A DNA stretch of 64,000 nt from Neodiprion pinetum (taxonomy: Eukaryota; Arthropoda; Insecta; Hymenoptera; Diprionidae), in assembly GCF_021155775.2 (NCBI RefSeq), contig NC_060235.2, forward strand, positions 14,595,193 to 14,659,192. The letters run 5' to 3'. This document shows positions 54,960 through 64,000 of this stretch, piece by piece (positions within the stretch are counted from its first letter, which is position 1; the number at the start of each line of letters is the position of its first letter). The position numbers and the translations under genes were made by a program. The notes under the pieces were generated by a model. That model made no database searches and had not been told where the DNA came from. It was given only the letters and a program-made list of their open reading frames with translations.

Positions 54960-56110
54960 TATCATCTACTCCTGGTTCTGACATGGGGAAAGATATGGAT
55001 CAAATGTCTGGTCCGGACAAAATAATCCTCAAGTTAGCTAACGTATAGAAAATGTCGTCAAGTATGCTAGGGGCTTATTGGCGTGGTTTTACTACAAGGG
55101 TAAAAATGTATTTGTTGTTCTTCAACCGAGTTTTAATGACATCAGATATTTCTGGATTTTGGTTTTGAAAGGATTCCATGCTTATCAGATTTTCGTCTAT
55201 CAACTGTTTTTCTAGTCCTTCTGTCCAACGACAATTAGCTGATACGAAATGAGAGTAATTGTCGCACAAGATGAAAAGTCCGTCATCAGTTTCAGTTACG
55301 TTAGGTGTTGGTAATATGTCATTTTGATTTTGTATGAAGTAATCTAAGCAACAAAAGTTATCATTGCCAATATGGGGGCGGTCCGGATTTCGCTCTTCGG
55401 GATTGTCGCGACGTTGTGAGCATGAGGGTGTTAGCGTTGCCATAGGTACAATGGAGGCATCGCTTTCCGTGTCTTCAACAGCTAATTCCGGATCATGTGT
55501 CACAGAGTCACTCTCCGAGATATCAGTTAGGTAGCGCGAGGGAGCAGAAACCGAAGCATGTCTTGGAGCTGACCTAGTGCCGGTCCGACGCGTCGGCCGA
55601 CGATTTAGAGGGAAAGGAGGGATTCTGGGTATTGATGCTTCTGCTTCAGATTCAGAAGATGTCGAGTCATAACAAGGGTTTTGACAATCACAAATGGTGA
55701 TCGTTATGTCGGAGTCTTCAAATATGTGATGAATCATTCGATTAACAAGGTTCCAGTTCAACTTATCTCAGCCGCAGCCTAGTCTTGGAATCGAGAGCGA
55801 TTCGTCTTTGTCTTGTTCTAAGCGATTCTTTAGGTTTACTAGGGCCTTGAACAGTATTCATTCATTTGTTTTTTGGTAGTGGAGTACTAAAGAGAAGTAT
55901 TTTGGTTACTAGATTGTAAATGAGGCGGTTGCCATGTGGCAGTGTCAATACGTTCGTTACTTTAGGGTCTAGCTGTTGTAGTTGATCTCGGGAGATTATT
56001 TTCCTATTGACTAGTCGTCCCGCGACTCCTCGTGATCTCTTGCAGTCTGCCAAGATCCAGTGAGCTAAGTTATTTTATCTGTCGAGGAGATTAGCGCGTA
56101 TTTCTTGAAT
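54960..56110 (-). pseudogene. Gypsy copy B tandem macrodomains
   Basis: Same architecture as copy A. First macrodomain at about 56053 to 55690: DCKRSRGVAGRL, VLTLPHG, LIYNLVTK (catalytic lysine), then a break, RLGCG, a TGA in place of the next codon, DKLNW, DITITIC. Ser/acidic linker (DISESDSVTHDPEL). Second macro-like domain at about 55300 to 54960 (FVSANCRWTEGLEKQLIDENL, YIFTLVVKPRQ). High identity to copy A shows both derive from one family. Confidence 0.75.
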
Positions 56111-56835
56111 AAATGTACCATGCGTTTATAGTAGATGGTTAAGGTCTGTTACGAATTCCGTCGAATTGAGGGTCGTAATTTCGTCTTTTGCTGGTAGTGG
56201 CTTCGGATGTCGGCTGATTCAGTGTATCGGACTATTTTTCACATGTTTAAATACTACGACCGTGGGGCTTACAGGAGCTTTGGTTTGATCTAGATGAGGT
56301 GAGTGGTTGAACTTGTTCCGTACTTTGCTTGATTGTTTTATCGCTCACCATCGATGACTCCGTTGCGCTGCTATTGTCAGTCATATTGGCACTTGAGTCA
56401 GAGGTAACGGCACAAGCCGAGGTGTCTAATGATGCTTTGGTTCGTCGTCTTGGGGAAGGGCTGGTGGATTTGTGTGCAGATCCACGCGCTCGTATTGGGT
56501 GCTGGTCCAAATGTTTCATTCGCTTGTGAACGCCGGTAGATGATGATAGCGTATCCGGTTCGCGAGCACGTGTTGGGTGTTGGTAAGCTATTTTCGTGCG
56601 CTTGTGAGCACTGGCAGACGAAGGTAGCGTATCTGTTTCGCGAGCACGTGTCGGATGTTGGTGAGCTACTTTGGCGCGTTTGTGGGCATCAGGACATGAG
56701 CATTCTGTATCAGGTCGTGGCCGTTTTGAGGTAATAGGTAGAATTCGGAAAGAGTCGACAGGTGGATTTCTGGAAAGTGCGTCTGCGTTGGAGTTCACTA
56801 TCCCTTTTCTATGTTTTGTGACGTACGAATATTCT
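56111..56835 (-). pseudogene. Gypsy copy B RNase H end and repeat linker
   Basis: RNase H end (FVRHKT, NSNADALSRNP) followed by three ~29-residue repeats (AHKRAKVAHQHPTRARE, AHKRTKIAYQHPTRARE, VHKRMKHLDQHPIRARG) and a Ser/Thr-rich stretch. Cut at 56835 by BEL/Pao sequence; RT missing. Confidence 0.75.
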
Positions 56836-58083
56836 AGAATTCACCCTTACATCACTCGGTTCTGTTGAATCGTGGTTTGCGCCAGCAGTGCACGACTCGC
56901 CGTGTAGAAGAGTGTTATGAAATTTTGGGCAAAGCTTGGAATGCGATGAGTTGCACCTGCCACCATGTAAACGCAAACAGTTTTTGCACAAGTTCGAGTT
57001 TTTTACAAAATTCCATCGCTGCTGTACCGTCATTTTTCGAAACTCACGACACTGATTCATGAAATGTTTTTCTTCTTTGCATACCAAGCAATTCGAGGAG
57101 GCACCAGTCATTAGCGTACGCGCGCCGCTTTTCCTCCTTCGCGTTTTTGAGCCGCCTTGCTCCGTACCGAAAAACGGTCGCTTGTCAGTAACCTCTTGCT
57201 TCGAATGCGACGTATCTTGTTCGATCGTAAAAAACTGGAACGATGTTTCTAAAATAAATTTGTATATTTGTTCTAGCGTCAGCAAAATGTCCAAACTGAG
57301 GGTTTCCTTTTATTTAGTCCGAATGTTGCCGGTTAACGCGCGTTCCATAATTCGAACTAACAAATGCTCGTCCGGTTTCACGTTGATGTATGCGACCATG
57401 TTGATGTGTTGACGCATACCGTCGACGAGCCTCGACAACCCCTAGTGCGTGGCCTTTGTTTGAACCGGTAGTTCAAGAATCGTGTCAAAATGTTTAACCA
57501 TTAAAATAAGAATCTTATCATACGATTCCAGGAGTAACTTCCAGGCCGTCTCGTAATTCTCTTCACTCACGTTATAAATACAGGTTTTATTTAATGCATC
57601 GCCTCCAAGGCAATTTTTCAAGTATATCAACTTCTGCATATTTGTCACGTCTTCGCGAGAGTCGATCATAGTCAAAAACGTGGTTTTAAAGGACAACTTC
57701 TCGAGATCACCATCGAATTTCGGGAGGTTAACGACGGGTGATTTGAGATTACGCGTGCCGCCAATCAGTGGACAGATCGTGTTTAATCCACTGACAGGTC
57801 CAGGCGTTACTGGAGAAAAGATTGTTTCAATCTTCGTTACAATTTTGTAGAATCGATCTCGTAATGCGTCGAATTCGCCTAGCTGCTCGTTATCGGGTTC
57901 GACCAACAACGCGAGTTCGTCGTGAAATTCTTCATACAAGCGAAATTGTTCTTTTAGGCCATCCAAACGCATTTTCACATTGGCGGGTTCTAAATTCGCA
58001 TCTTCCGCAGTTTTTTCGATCTTGGTTAACTGCGCCTTCAACATTATGCGCTTCTGATTTATATTTTTGACGCGATCGTTCAT
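56836..58083 (-). pseudogene. BEL/Pao Gag (two segments)
   Basis: 57442-58083: N-terminal Gag with a coiled coil and the DUF1759-type region (LPKFDGDLEKLSFKTTF, SREDVTNMQKLIYLKNCL, ALNKTCIYNVSEENYETAW), ending at a stop before the usual continuation. 56836-57294: cysteine/histidine part (CLVCKEEKHFMNQCREF, NLCKNCLRLHGG, LCPKFHNTLLH). The join to Gypsy copy B at 56835 truncates it; protease and RT are absent. ATG at 58081-58083. Confidence 0.8.
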
Positions 58084-58950
58084 TCTTACTGAGTTCTGAT
58101 CTAGCAGGATTCGTGAAATCTTCTAATGAAGCAAGATTGTACTTCATATAATATAATGGCACTTTTGAACTATGACCGGCTGCGTGAACACGAAGCGTCA
58201 GAACGAAACTAAAACTTGGTTGATTTAGCTCTCGACACCTACGGTGTGTGACGTAAACTGCTCCCTTTAAACGCTCGCACAGCGAGACAGCGTATGATCT
58301 GTATGTGTGACTGTGTGTGTTTGTTCGTATGTCACACTAGGTGCACAAGGCGGACGTTGACCCGAGAATTGGATGGAGTCAGTCGGGCGAATGTTATAAA
58401 CAATCAAACAGCTTATATCGGCAGGATGTAGAAACTATCTCATAAGCCGGCTGAGCCCCCAGAATTGGATCCCACTTCTGACACCATTTTGTATGGTCGA
58501 AGCATCTTCAATTCAAAGTTACTTCGAATTTTCGTATTGGTTTCAATGATCTGGGATTGGAGTTCTAGGTCTATTATGATTTTGAACGATAACTCAATTG
58601 AGCTGTCGAATCGTAATATCATCTATTAGCTCATGTGGGAAAAGCCTGAGGCATAGAAACCCATGACGTTGTAACGATCTTATTTCATATGTATTATCGT
58701 TATGTGTACATCCTATCATTACATGATATCAGATCGGCTTAATGAAACGTACGTCGCCCGTTTGACTCACACCATCGCAACCTCGCATATAGGTTACGTT
58801 GGGTTTTGCATTATTTCCGTGTATTTGTAGCGGGCGATCTTGAGTCGTTGCCGTCCCCTTGGTCAGAAGTTCATTGTCACAGGATCGGAAAATCTTGAGC
58901 TGTTGCCGTTCTCTCGATCTCTATGACAAGAAATGTTTTCGTCAACCTCG
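58084..58950 (-). mobile_element. BEL/Pao leader, primer-binding site and probable 5' LTR
   Basis: On the minus strand a PBS-like TGGTGTCAGAAGTGGG (58471-58486) precedes the Gag leader, so the 5' LTR should start (in + coordinates) near 58490 (TGTATGGTC). Its outer end is not defined. A degenerate duplication of a CTTGAG(C/T)CGTTGCCGT-like block lies near 58840-58910. Confidence 0.5.
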
Positions 58951-59109
58951 TTAGGTTAGATTTGTAATGGCCTTAGGCCTTATCATGAATGTGTTTTCCG
59001 AAGCGAGTCGTTCTGACGACTGATACGAATTCGCGCGCGCGTCTGCTCACTTATCGGCGAAAATCAGACACCAGTGCTGCAACGAGTCGATAAAGCGCGG
59101 CGAACTCGA

Positions 59110-60460
59110 GAAACTATGATGGCGCAAAATATCCAACGACCTTCAGTCACCAAACAACACTCACAACAGTATAACACACCAAATCCTTCAGAATCAAATT
59201 TCGGGGTTGATTAGGTAACACGAGATTACTTGAACGATAATTGCGATTCAGCCGTCCACCTAGTAGTTTCATTCGAAGCAGAACAACATCGCGAATATTC
59301 AGGCAACGCGAGCCATTTAAACGAGTTCAAGGACGGCCCCGCGGACGCATCGACCTCCTCCAAACCGGAGCAGCGTCTAAACCAAACGTCAGCTCCGTAC
59401 AACTCCGCGAACTAATAGAATCTGGACCTTCACAGATTTGAACACAATGCCCGCAGTCTTTGAATGGGTACGTGACACTAATGATAGATACTAGCGCTAA
59501 TATTAATTTGTTAAAAATCCATAAAATCGACCCAAGAGTCCATGTCACAAAGACAGACGTTCGGCAGATTTCAGGGATAACAGAAGAATCCATCAGAACA
59601 ATAGGAAGTCTTTACGTCGAGTTAGCTAATACACGCCACGAATTCCATCTTATCGATAACTCCTTCCCTATCATCGAAGACGGCATACTGAGTTCAGACT
59701 CTTCACGTTCGGAAAAGGCGACTAACTTTTTCAAAAACAACTACCTTATCTCTCGCGAAACAGGCGTTATTCCCTTTAACAGGCATGAAACCAACACAAA
59801 AAAACCACCGCGTATCCTCGCAACATCTGTCACACAAACACCGAAGGTTCGAATAACCACCGATAAACTCACACGACAACTTAGCACATTTATAGTCGAC
59901 ACCAGTGGTGATGTAAACATAATTAAACTCGGAGCAATACATCCGCATGTTCCGTGTAAATTACTCGAAGATCAGATGCACGTTACCAGTGCTATGCACG
60001 AGCCAATAACAGTACAAGGAACAACTAGCATTCGAATCGGTGACACCTTCATATATTCCATATAGTCGACGATCTGTTCTCGATACAAGAAGACGAAATC
60101 TCAGGATCAATGTTTTTGCGGAACGAAAATGCAACGATATCTTTCGATACAGGAAAAATGATACCGAACAATACCATCAAACCTTTCAAACCCCCAGACG
60201 AAGACGACATATTATTACCACCGCGAACGGCTCAGATGATTGCTCTAGAAATTTCTAATCCCTCGGTAAAAACGGGATTCATAGAACAGTTGGAAGTAGG
60301 CGCTCATATATTTCTGGTACAGGCCCTGGCTACCAGCCAACAAGGGTTTGCTTATCTTTATGCAATAAATTCCAACGAATCAGCTGTCGAAATAAGAAGA
60401 CAAGCCGTAACACTAGAAGAAGTCGATGAACTTGCGAGCACCGCCACTCTCAGCGCATAA
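59110..60460 (+). pseudogene. Gypsy copy D with two retropepsin-like domains
   Basis: Two aspartic-protease-like segments in one element. The first (59460 onward) has LMIDTSANINLL, SGITEESIRTIGSLYVEL and an EDGIL end. The second has FIVDTSGDVNIIKL, PITVQGTTSIRI and, after a one-base frame change near 60055, the matching DDLFSIQEDE end. Both active sites read DTS rather than DTG. The downstream part (60110-60460) is the usual protease-RT linker (LLPPRTAQMIALEISNP, AINSNESAVEIRRQAVTLEEVDEL). RT is missing; ends at 60460. Confidence 0.65.
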
Positions 60461-60477
60461 ACTCACCTAACGCATAG

Positions 60478-61000
60478 GGGCCATTCATGAATTACCCGAA
60501 ACATTTTCATCCAATTTTCGACCCCTCCCCTCCCCCCTGTAAGGAATCGTAAGATTTTTCACAACCCCTCCCCTCCCGTCTATATTACGTAATTTTTATA
60601 AAAAAAAAAATATCGCACGTTTTTCGATTGTTATTTATATGTTTATTCAAATATAAATATAAATAAAAAATACAACATAATATTAATCAATCAGTTGACC
60701 ATGGATTTTTTAGCCATTCTTCCATTGATTCAATTACTGGCATAAATGAATCTGTTTTGCAAGTATCATTTCGGCGATCAACGCAATTTTGCACGTCCTC
60801 TATTCCAATCTCACTTTCTGAACACCAATCAAAATGCTTGCGACCTGTATTTTCTTCTTGAAATACGCACAAAATTTCTTCTTGACGTTGCACTTCAATA
60901 GAAACAAGTTTTCTCGTTTTTTTTTCTTTGGCACTTAATTTGTGCTTTAAAGCTTTCATGTGAGACAATGCTGCTTTCTTTGTTGCAAAATATGAACGAT
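60478..61000 (-). pseudogene. DNA-transposon remnant with transposase-like C-terminus
   Basis: The left end GGGGCCATTCATGAATTACC and the C-rich interior resemble the MITE at 42955. A 93-codon minus-strand frame (60687-60968, CVFQEENTGRKHFDWCSESEIGIEDVQNCV) ends near that terminus and could be the end of a transposase, but no family motif is clear. Confidence 0.4.
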
Positions 61001-61372
61001 TGTAAGGTTAAAACTATGGGGTTTATTTTATTTGTGAGTTGATAGGGTGGGCTTGAAATAATAGATTTATTGTCAGAGATGATCGATACTTTATTAGGCG
61101 GGGTTACAGCACGGGGCCTGTCGTCGAACTCCCTCGTCATTTCGCTCGCATTCGTCAAATTCCCTCTTTCTTGTCGTCAGTCGGAGCTAAGGCTCCGACT
61201 CATCATCATTATTCTTCCCAATAATATTTGATGCTCACAGTTTGGCCTTTCCTGACAAAAGTCCGTCTCGGACGTTTCGCTTCGATATACATGTATGTAT
61301 AAAAATTTTCTTTTTGCCTATTTTACAGGTACGTCACAATTTTTACAAAGAACAATTCCATTTTTATTTGGC
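61001..61372. other. Spacer with palindrome and 29-bp direct repeats
   Basis: Holds a perfect hairpin AGTCGGAGCTAAGGCTCCGACT (near 61180) and the first of two copies of a 29-bp repeat starting TATACATGTATG (61286-61314; second at 61405-61433 inside the RT end). No gene. Confidence 0.5.
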
Positions 61373-62581
61373 CTACATCCGCTTCTTAATTACATGGTCG
61401 GTTTTATACATGTATGTATAAAAATTTTCTTTTAATGTGTCAAACGCTTTTAATTCATTCTCACCAAACCGAAAGGTTGCATCTTTCTTACAGAGTTCGT
61501 ATAACGGCTTTGCTATCGCCGAAAATCCTTCGACAAATTTTCGAAAGTATGAGGCCATACCAAGGAAGCGTCTAACGGCCCGGACGTCGTGAGGGACAGG
61601 ATAATTTCGTATTGCCGCGATTCCGTCGTTAGTTGGGCTTATTCCTTCTTGAGAAACTCGGTAGCCCAGATAAGTAATGTTAATAAATAGGAATTTACAT
61701 TTATCCACTCGAAGCTCTAATTTATTCGCAACTAGTGTGGATAGAACGGCTGACAGTACGCTCAGATTTTCTTCGATAGTTTCGGTCGCGATCATAAAGT
61801 CGTCGAGATATGCGATAACATCTCCTCGATTAATGAATTCATTCAAAACCTGATTTATCCATCTCTGGAAACTTGTCGGAGCGCCTTTCAGGCCAAACGG
61901 CATCTTTACATACTCGTATTGTCCGAAAGGTGTGGCAAATGCTGTATATTTTATTGAATCTTCAGCCATAGTTATGTGATGAAATCCGTCTTTCAGATCG
62001 AGCATGGTAAAATATAGTTTGCCCTGTAATATGTCGAGCTGGTCCTCGATCAATGGGAGGGGATAATTGTCTCGAGCGGTCATTTTGTTCAGTGTGCGAT
62101 AATCCACGCACATACGTGTTTCGCCGTTCTTCTTTTTCACTAATACTATGGGTGACGCGAACTCCGACTCGCTCGGTCTAATTATTCCCTTTTCGAGTAG
62201 TCTGTTTACGATTTCTTAAACGTGTTCCTTTTCAACGTACGAGAGCCTTCGAGGAGCGAAGCGGAACTGTTGTGTCCCAGTTAAAGTTAGTTTGAATTCC
62301 GCTTTTACGTTTGGTTCTCCTGGACGTTCAGGGATTAAATATTTTTCCCGAAATAATTGTCTAACTTCTTTTTGCACTTCGATTGGTATATTCGGATTAA
62401 TTTCCAACAGATCTGCTTCGTCCTCTACTGGCGAAGAAATGTCAATGTTAGCTATATTCGTAATCTCCATGTCGTATTCGTTTTCCAATTCTTTTAGTCC
62501 AAGACCGAATCGTTTTATCATACCTCGACCCAAAATTACGCAGGATACCATTGTATAATCTGGGACAACCAGCAGTTTCAA
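61373..62581 (-). pseudogene. Gypsy copy E protease end and reverse transcriptase
   Basis: 62216-62581: end of protease and linker (MVSCVILGRGMIKRFGL, PGEPNVKAEFKLTLTGTQQF). 61373-62140: RT with MCVDYRTLNKMT, YFTMLDLKDGFHHI, catalytic AYLDDFM, then the thumb/connection (YLGYRVSQEGISPTNDGI, RRFLGMASYFRKF). A stop at about 62217 separates the two parts. RNase H and integrase are lost at a 29-bp repeat near 61405. The catalytic motif is intact but the element is incomplete. Confidence 0.85.
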
Positions 62582-62599
62582 AGATTTTTCTACTCTTCT

Positions 62600-63411
62600 A
62601 TTCTATGATAATCGTTGAATGTTTCTCCGTTTTTCCACTGTCTGTTTTCAAACTGACGACGGAGTGTAACTTTGTTTGGACGGTGGTCAAACATGATTCG
62701 CATTTCTTGGAGGAATTGATCGAGGCTCATCTCTATGTGCTCAGGTTTCTAATGAAACCAATCGAGAGCTTTTCCTTTGAGTTTCGATCCAACCAATATC
62801 CGACATAGATCGTCGTCTAAATTGTATGACGATTTTATTAAATGCAATTGTTTTTCCCAGTTTGTGAAAGTATCTTGGTTTCCATTGAAATCGCTTAATA
62901 GTTCGGTTAAAGCTCTTATGTTGCCCTTGGGCTGCACCTCGACGTTCGATGGAGAAGCGCTCGCACGCGCTACCTCTAGTTCTCTCTGTGCTAAGGCTAG
63001 TTCGCGTTGCATGAGATCTCGTTCGCGTCTTAACAGGTCTAGTTCTCTCTGCATCTCATTTTCCGCGGGGGTGGTCCGGGAGGAACCGCTCTGCGTCAAT
63101 TCAACGATGTCTGATTCTTTTCTCCAGTCGCCGTTCGGACCTGCTTCGTCTAATCGTGCAATCAGTTCGCTTTTTGAACCTGCTGTCGGTAAATCCCGCT
63201 CAAGCAGTTTTGTTTTTAATTGGGCGACTGTGAATTGCTGTGGTTCTCGCATCATTGCCCTAGGGTCTCTCACTTTTCTCTTCTGTATTAACTCGAGACA
63301 CTTTTGTACGTGAATATATATACGTAAACACTCCACGAATAATTTAACTTTCAAACAGTACGTATCATGTAAATATCTTATAGTCAACACATAAAAACAA
63401 GTTCGACGCAC
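62600..63411 (-). pseudogene. Gypsy copy E Gag with N-terminal SAP domain
   Basis: 62749-63411: SAP DNA-binding motif (FTVAQLKTKLLERDLPTAGS), a long coiled coil (RELDLLRRERDLMQRELALAQRELEVARA), then the capsid-like start (NWEKQLHLIKSSYNLDDD, KLKGKALDWFH). A stop at 62749 interrupts, but the same frame continues (SLDQFLQEMRIMF, FENRQWKNGETFNDYH) to about 62600, where a deletion joins it to the protease end. A coiled coil plus SAP suggests chromatin or nucleic-acid binding. Confidence 0.75.
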
Positions 63412-64000
63412 GCCTGAGTGATCATATACACGGTCAACACTCTTTTCACAGTTCGCGAGGTCATCACCGATATTTCTGTTTATTCTACCTCAATATTTCT
63501 CGTTCGGAGTAATATTCTGAAATATTTGGACCTTTTCGAAATACGTTAACAGCACCACTATGGCGTCACCTAACCACGCCACAGATCACGTGATTTTGAA
63601 TTCGTCCGTTCTCAATACCCGATCTGGTATTATTCAAACTTTCATCCCCTTTTTTCTTACAGAGCACTCAACCGTCGACTCCGATTTTCGAAAGCTAAAT
63701 CTTTCTAATTTTCACTTTCACCAGGCCACTTTACCGTCGACCCTGGACTCGCATTATACCCTGTTTTGTATCTTCCAAAAATTTCTTTACTTTTTCCGGG
63801 CCACTTTACCGTCGACCCTGAATTTTCCCGACACTCGATTGCCCGAAAATTGAAAGGTAACGTTTTAATAATTACGATAGTTCGCTCCGAAATCATATAC
63901 GATCATACGACACCGTTGGGCTTGTATCGTTATGATATTCGCGAACACGCGCACACTCAACAGTAACGTAATTCTAAACGACTTTTTCAAAATTTTCGAC
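63412..64000. other. Probable leader/LTR region of Gypsy copy E
   Basis: Upstream of the minus-strand Gag. Contains a 22-bp block, GGCCACTTTACCGTCGACCC plus TG, twice (63724-63745 and 63799-63820) with a third partial match near 63668. LTR limits cannot be set because the window ends. Confidence 0.4.

Overview
The window looks like repeat-rich nuclear DNA of an arthropod, most likely an insect. The grounds are one host-type coding exon, many insect-style retroelements (Gypsy, Copia, BEL/Pao), Tigger, MITE, SINE and Helitron copies, and two different virus-derived elements. The exact species cannot be read from the sequence. Nothing bacterial is present.

Layout. Bases 1-511 hold a decayed Gypsy integrase tail. 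The only host-type gene is the terminal exon of a TMEM8/PGAP6-family membrane protein (3278-4950, + strand). Bases 5103-11113 are AT-rich with one tRNA-derived SINE and a poly-C tract. From 11114 onward the window is a Russian doll of insertions. The LTR of a minus-strand Gypsy element (copy A, 11114-12967 and 36315 to about 36640) holds a SINE palindrome (12038-12863) and a Copia element. The Copia 5' LTR in turn holds a complete 18.6 kb Polinton/Maverick (17658-36295) with ~1 kb terminal inverted repeats and a perfect 6-bp target duplication (TATAGT).

The Polinton carries, mostly on the minus strand, a compact block: adenain-like protease, an unrecognised 309-aa protein, major capsid protein, pVI/pX-like basic protein, penton-like minor capsid protein, retrovirus-type integrase, a conserved protein split by a stop, a small protein with a frameshift before a hydrophobic tail, FtsK/HerA-type packaging ATPase and protein-primed DNA polymerase B. 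To the right lie a five-exon spliced gene (all introns phase 1), an array of ~310-320 bp repeats, and two + strand genes: a possible PC4-like protein and a small tail-anchored membrane protein. Together these supply replication, integration, capsid assembly, maturation and packaging, so the element is virus-like.

Bases 36640-39605 are the internal region of Gypsy copy A. Unusually, it encodes a TARG1/OARD1-like macrodomain and a second macro-like domain between RNase H and integrase. A Tigger/pogo transposon (39606-43350), itself hit by a MITE, joins it to a second, decayed virus-like element (43351-47295). That one has an ATPase, a parvovirus-type phospholipase A2, an adenain-like protease, a penton-like protein and a capsid protein. 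A broken + strand Gypsy follows (48085-50790). Then comes Gypsy copy B (50791 to about 56835, same macro-domain architecture), whose LTR carries a Helitron with an OTU-domain gene.

The right end holds a BEL/Pao gag (56836-58083), a Gypsy fragment with two retropepsin-like domains (59110-60460), a DNA-transposon remnant (60478-61000) and a minus-strand Gypsy with a SAP-domain Gag (61373-63411). Copies A and B act as each other's empty site, which dates several insertions relative to one another.
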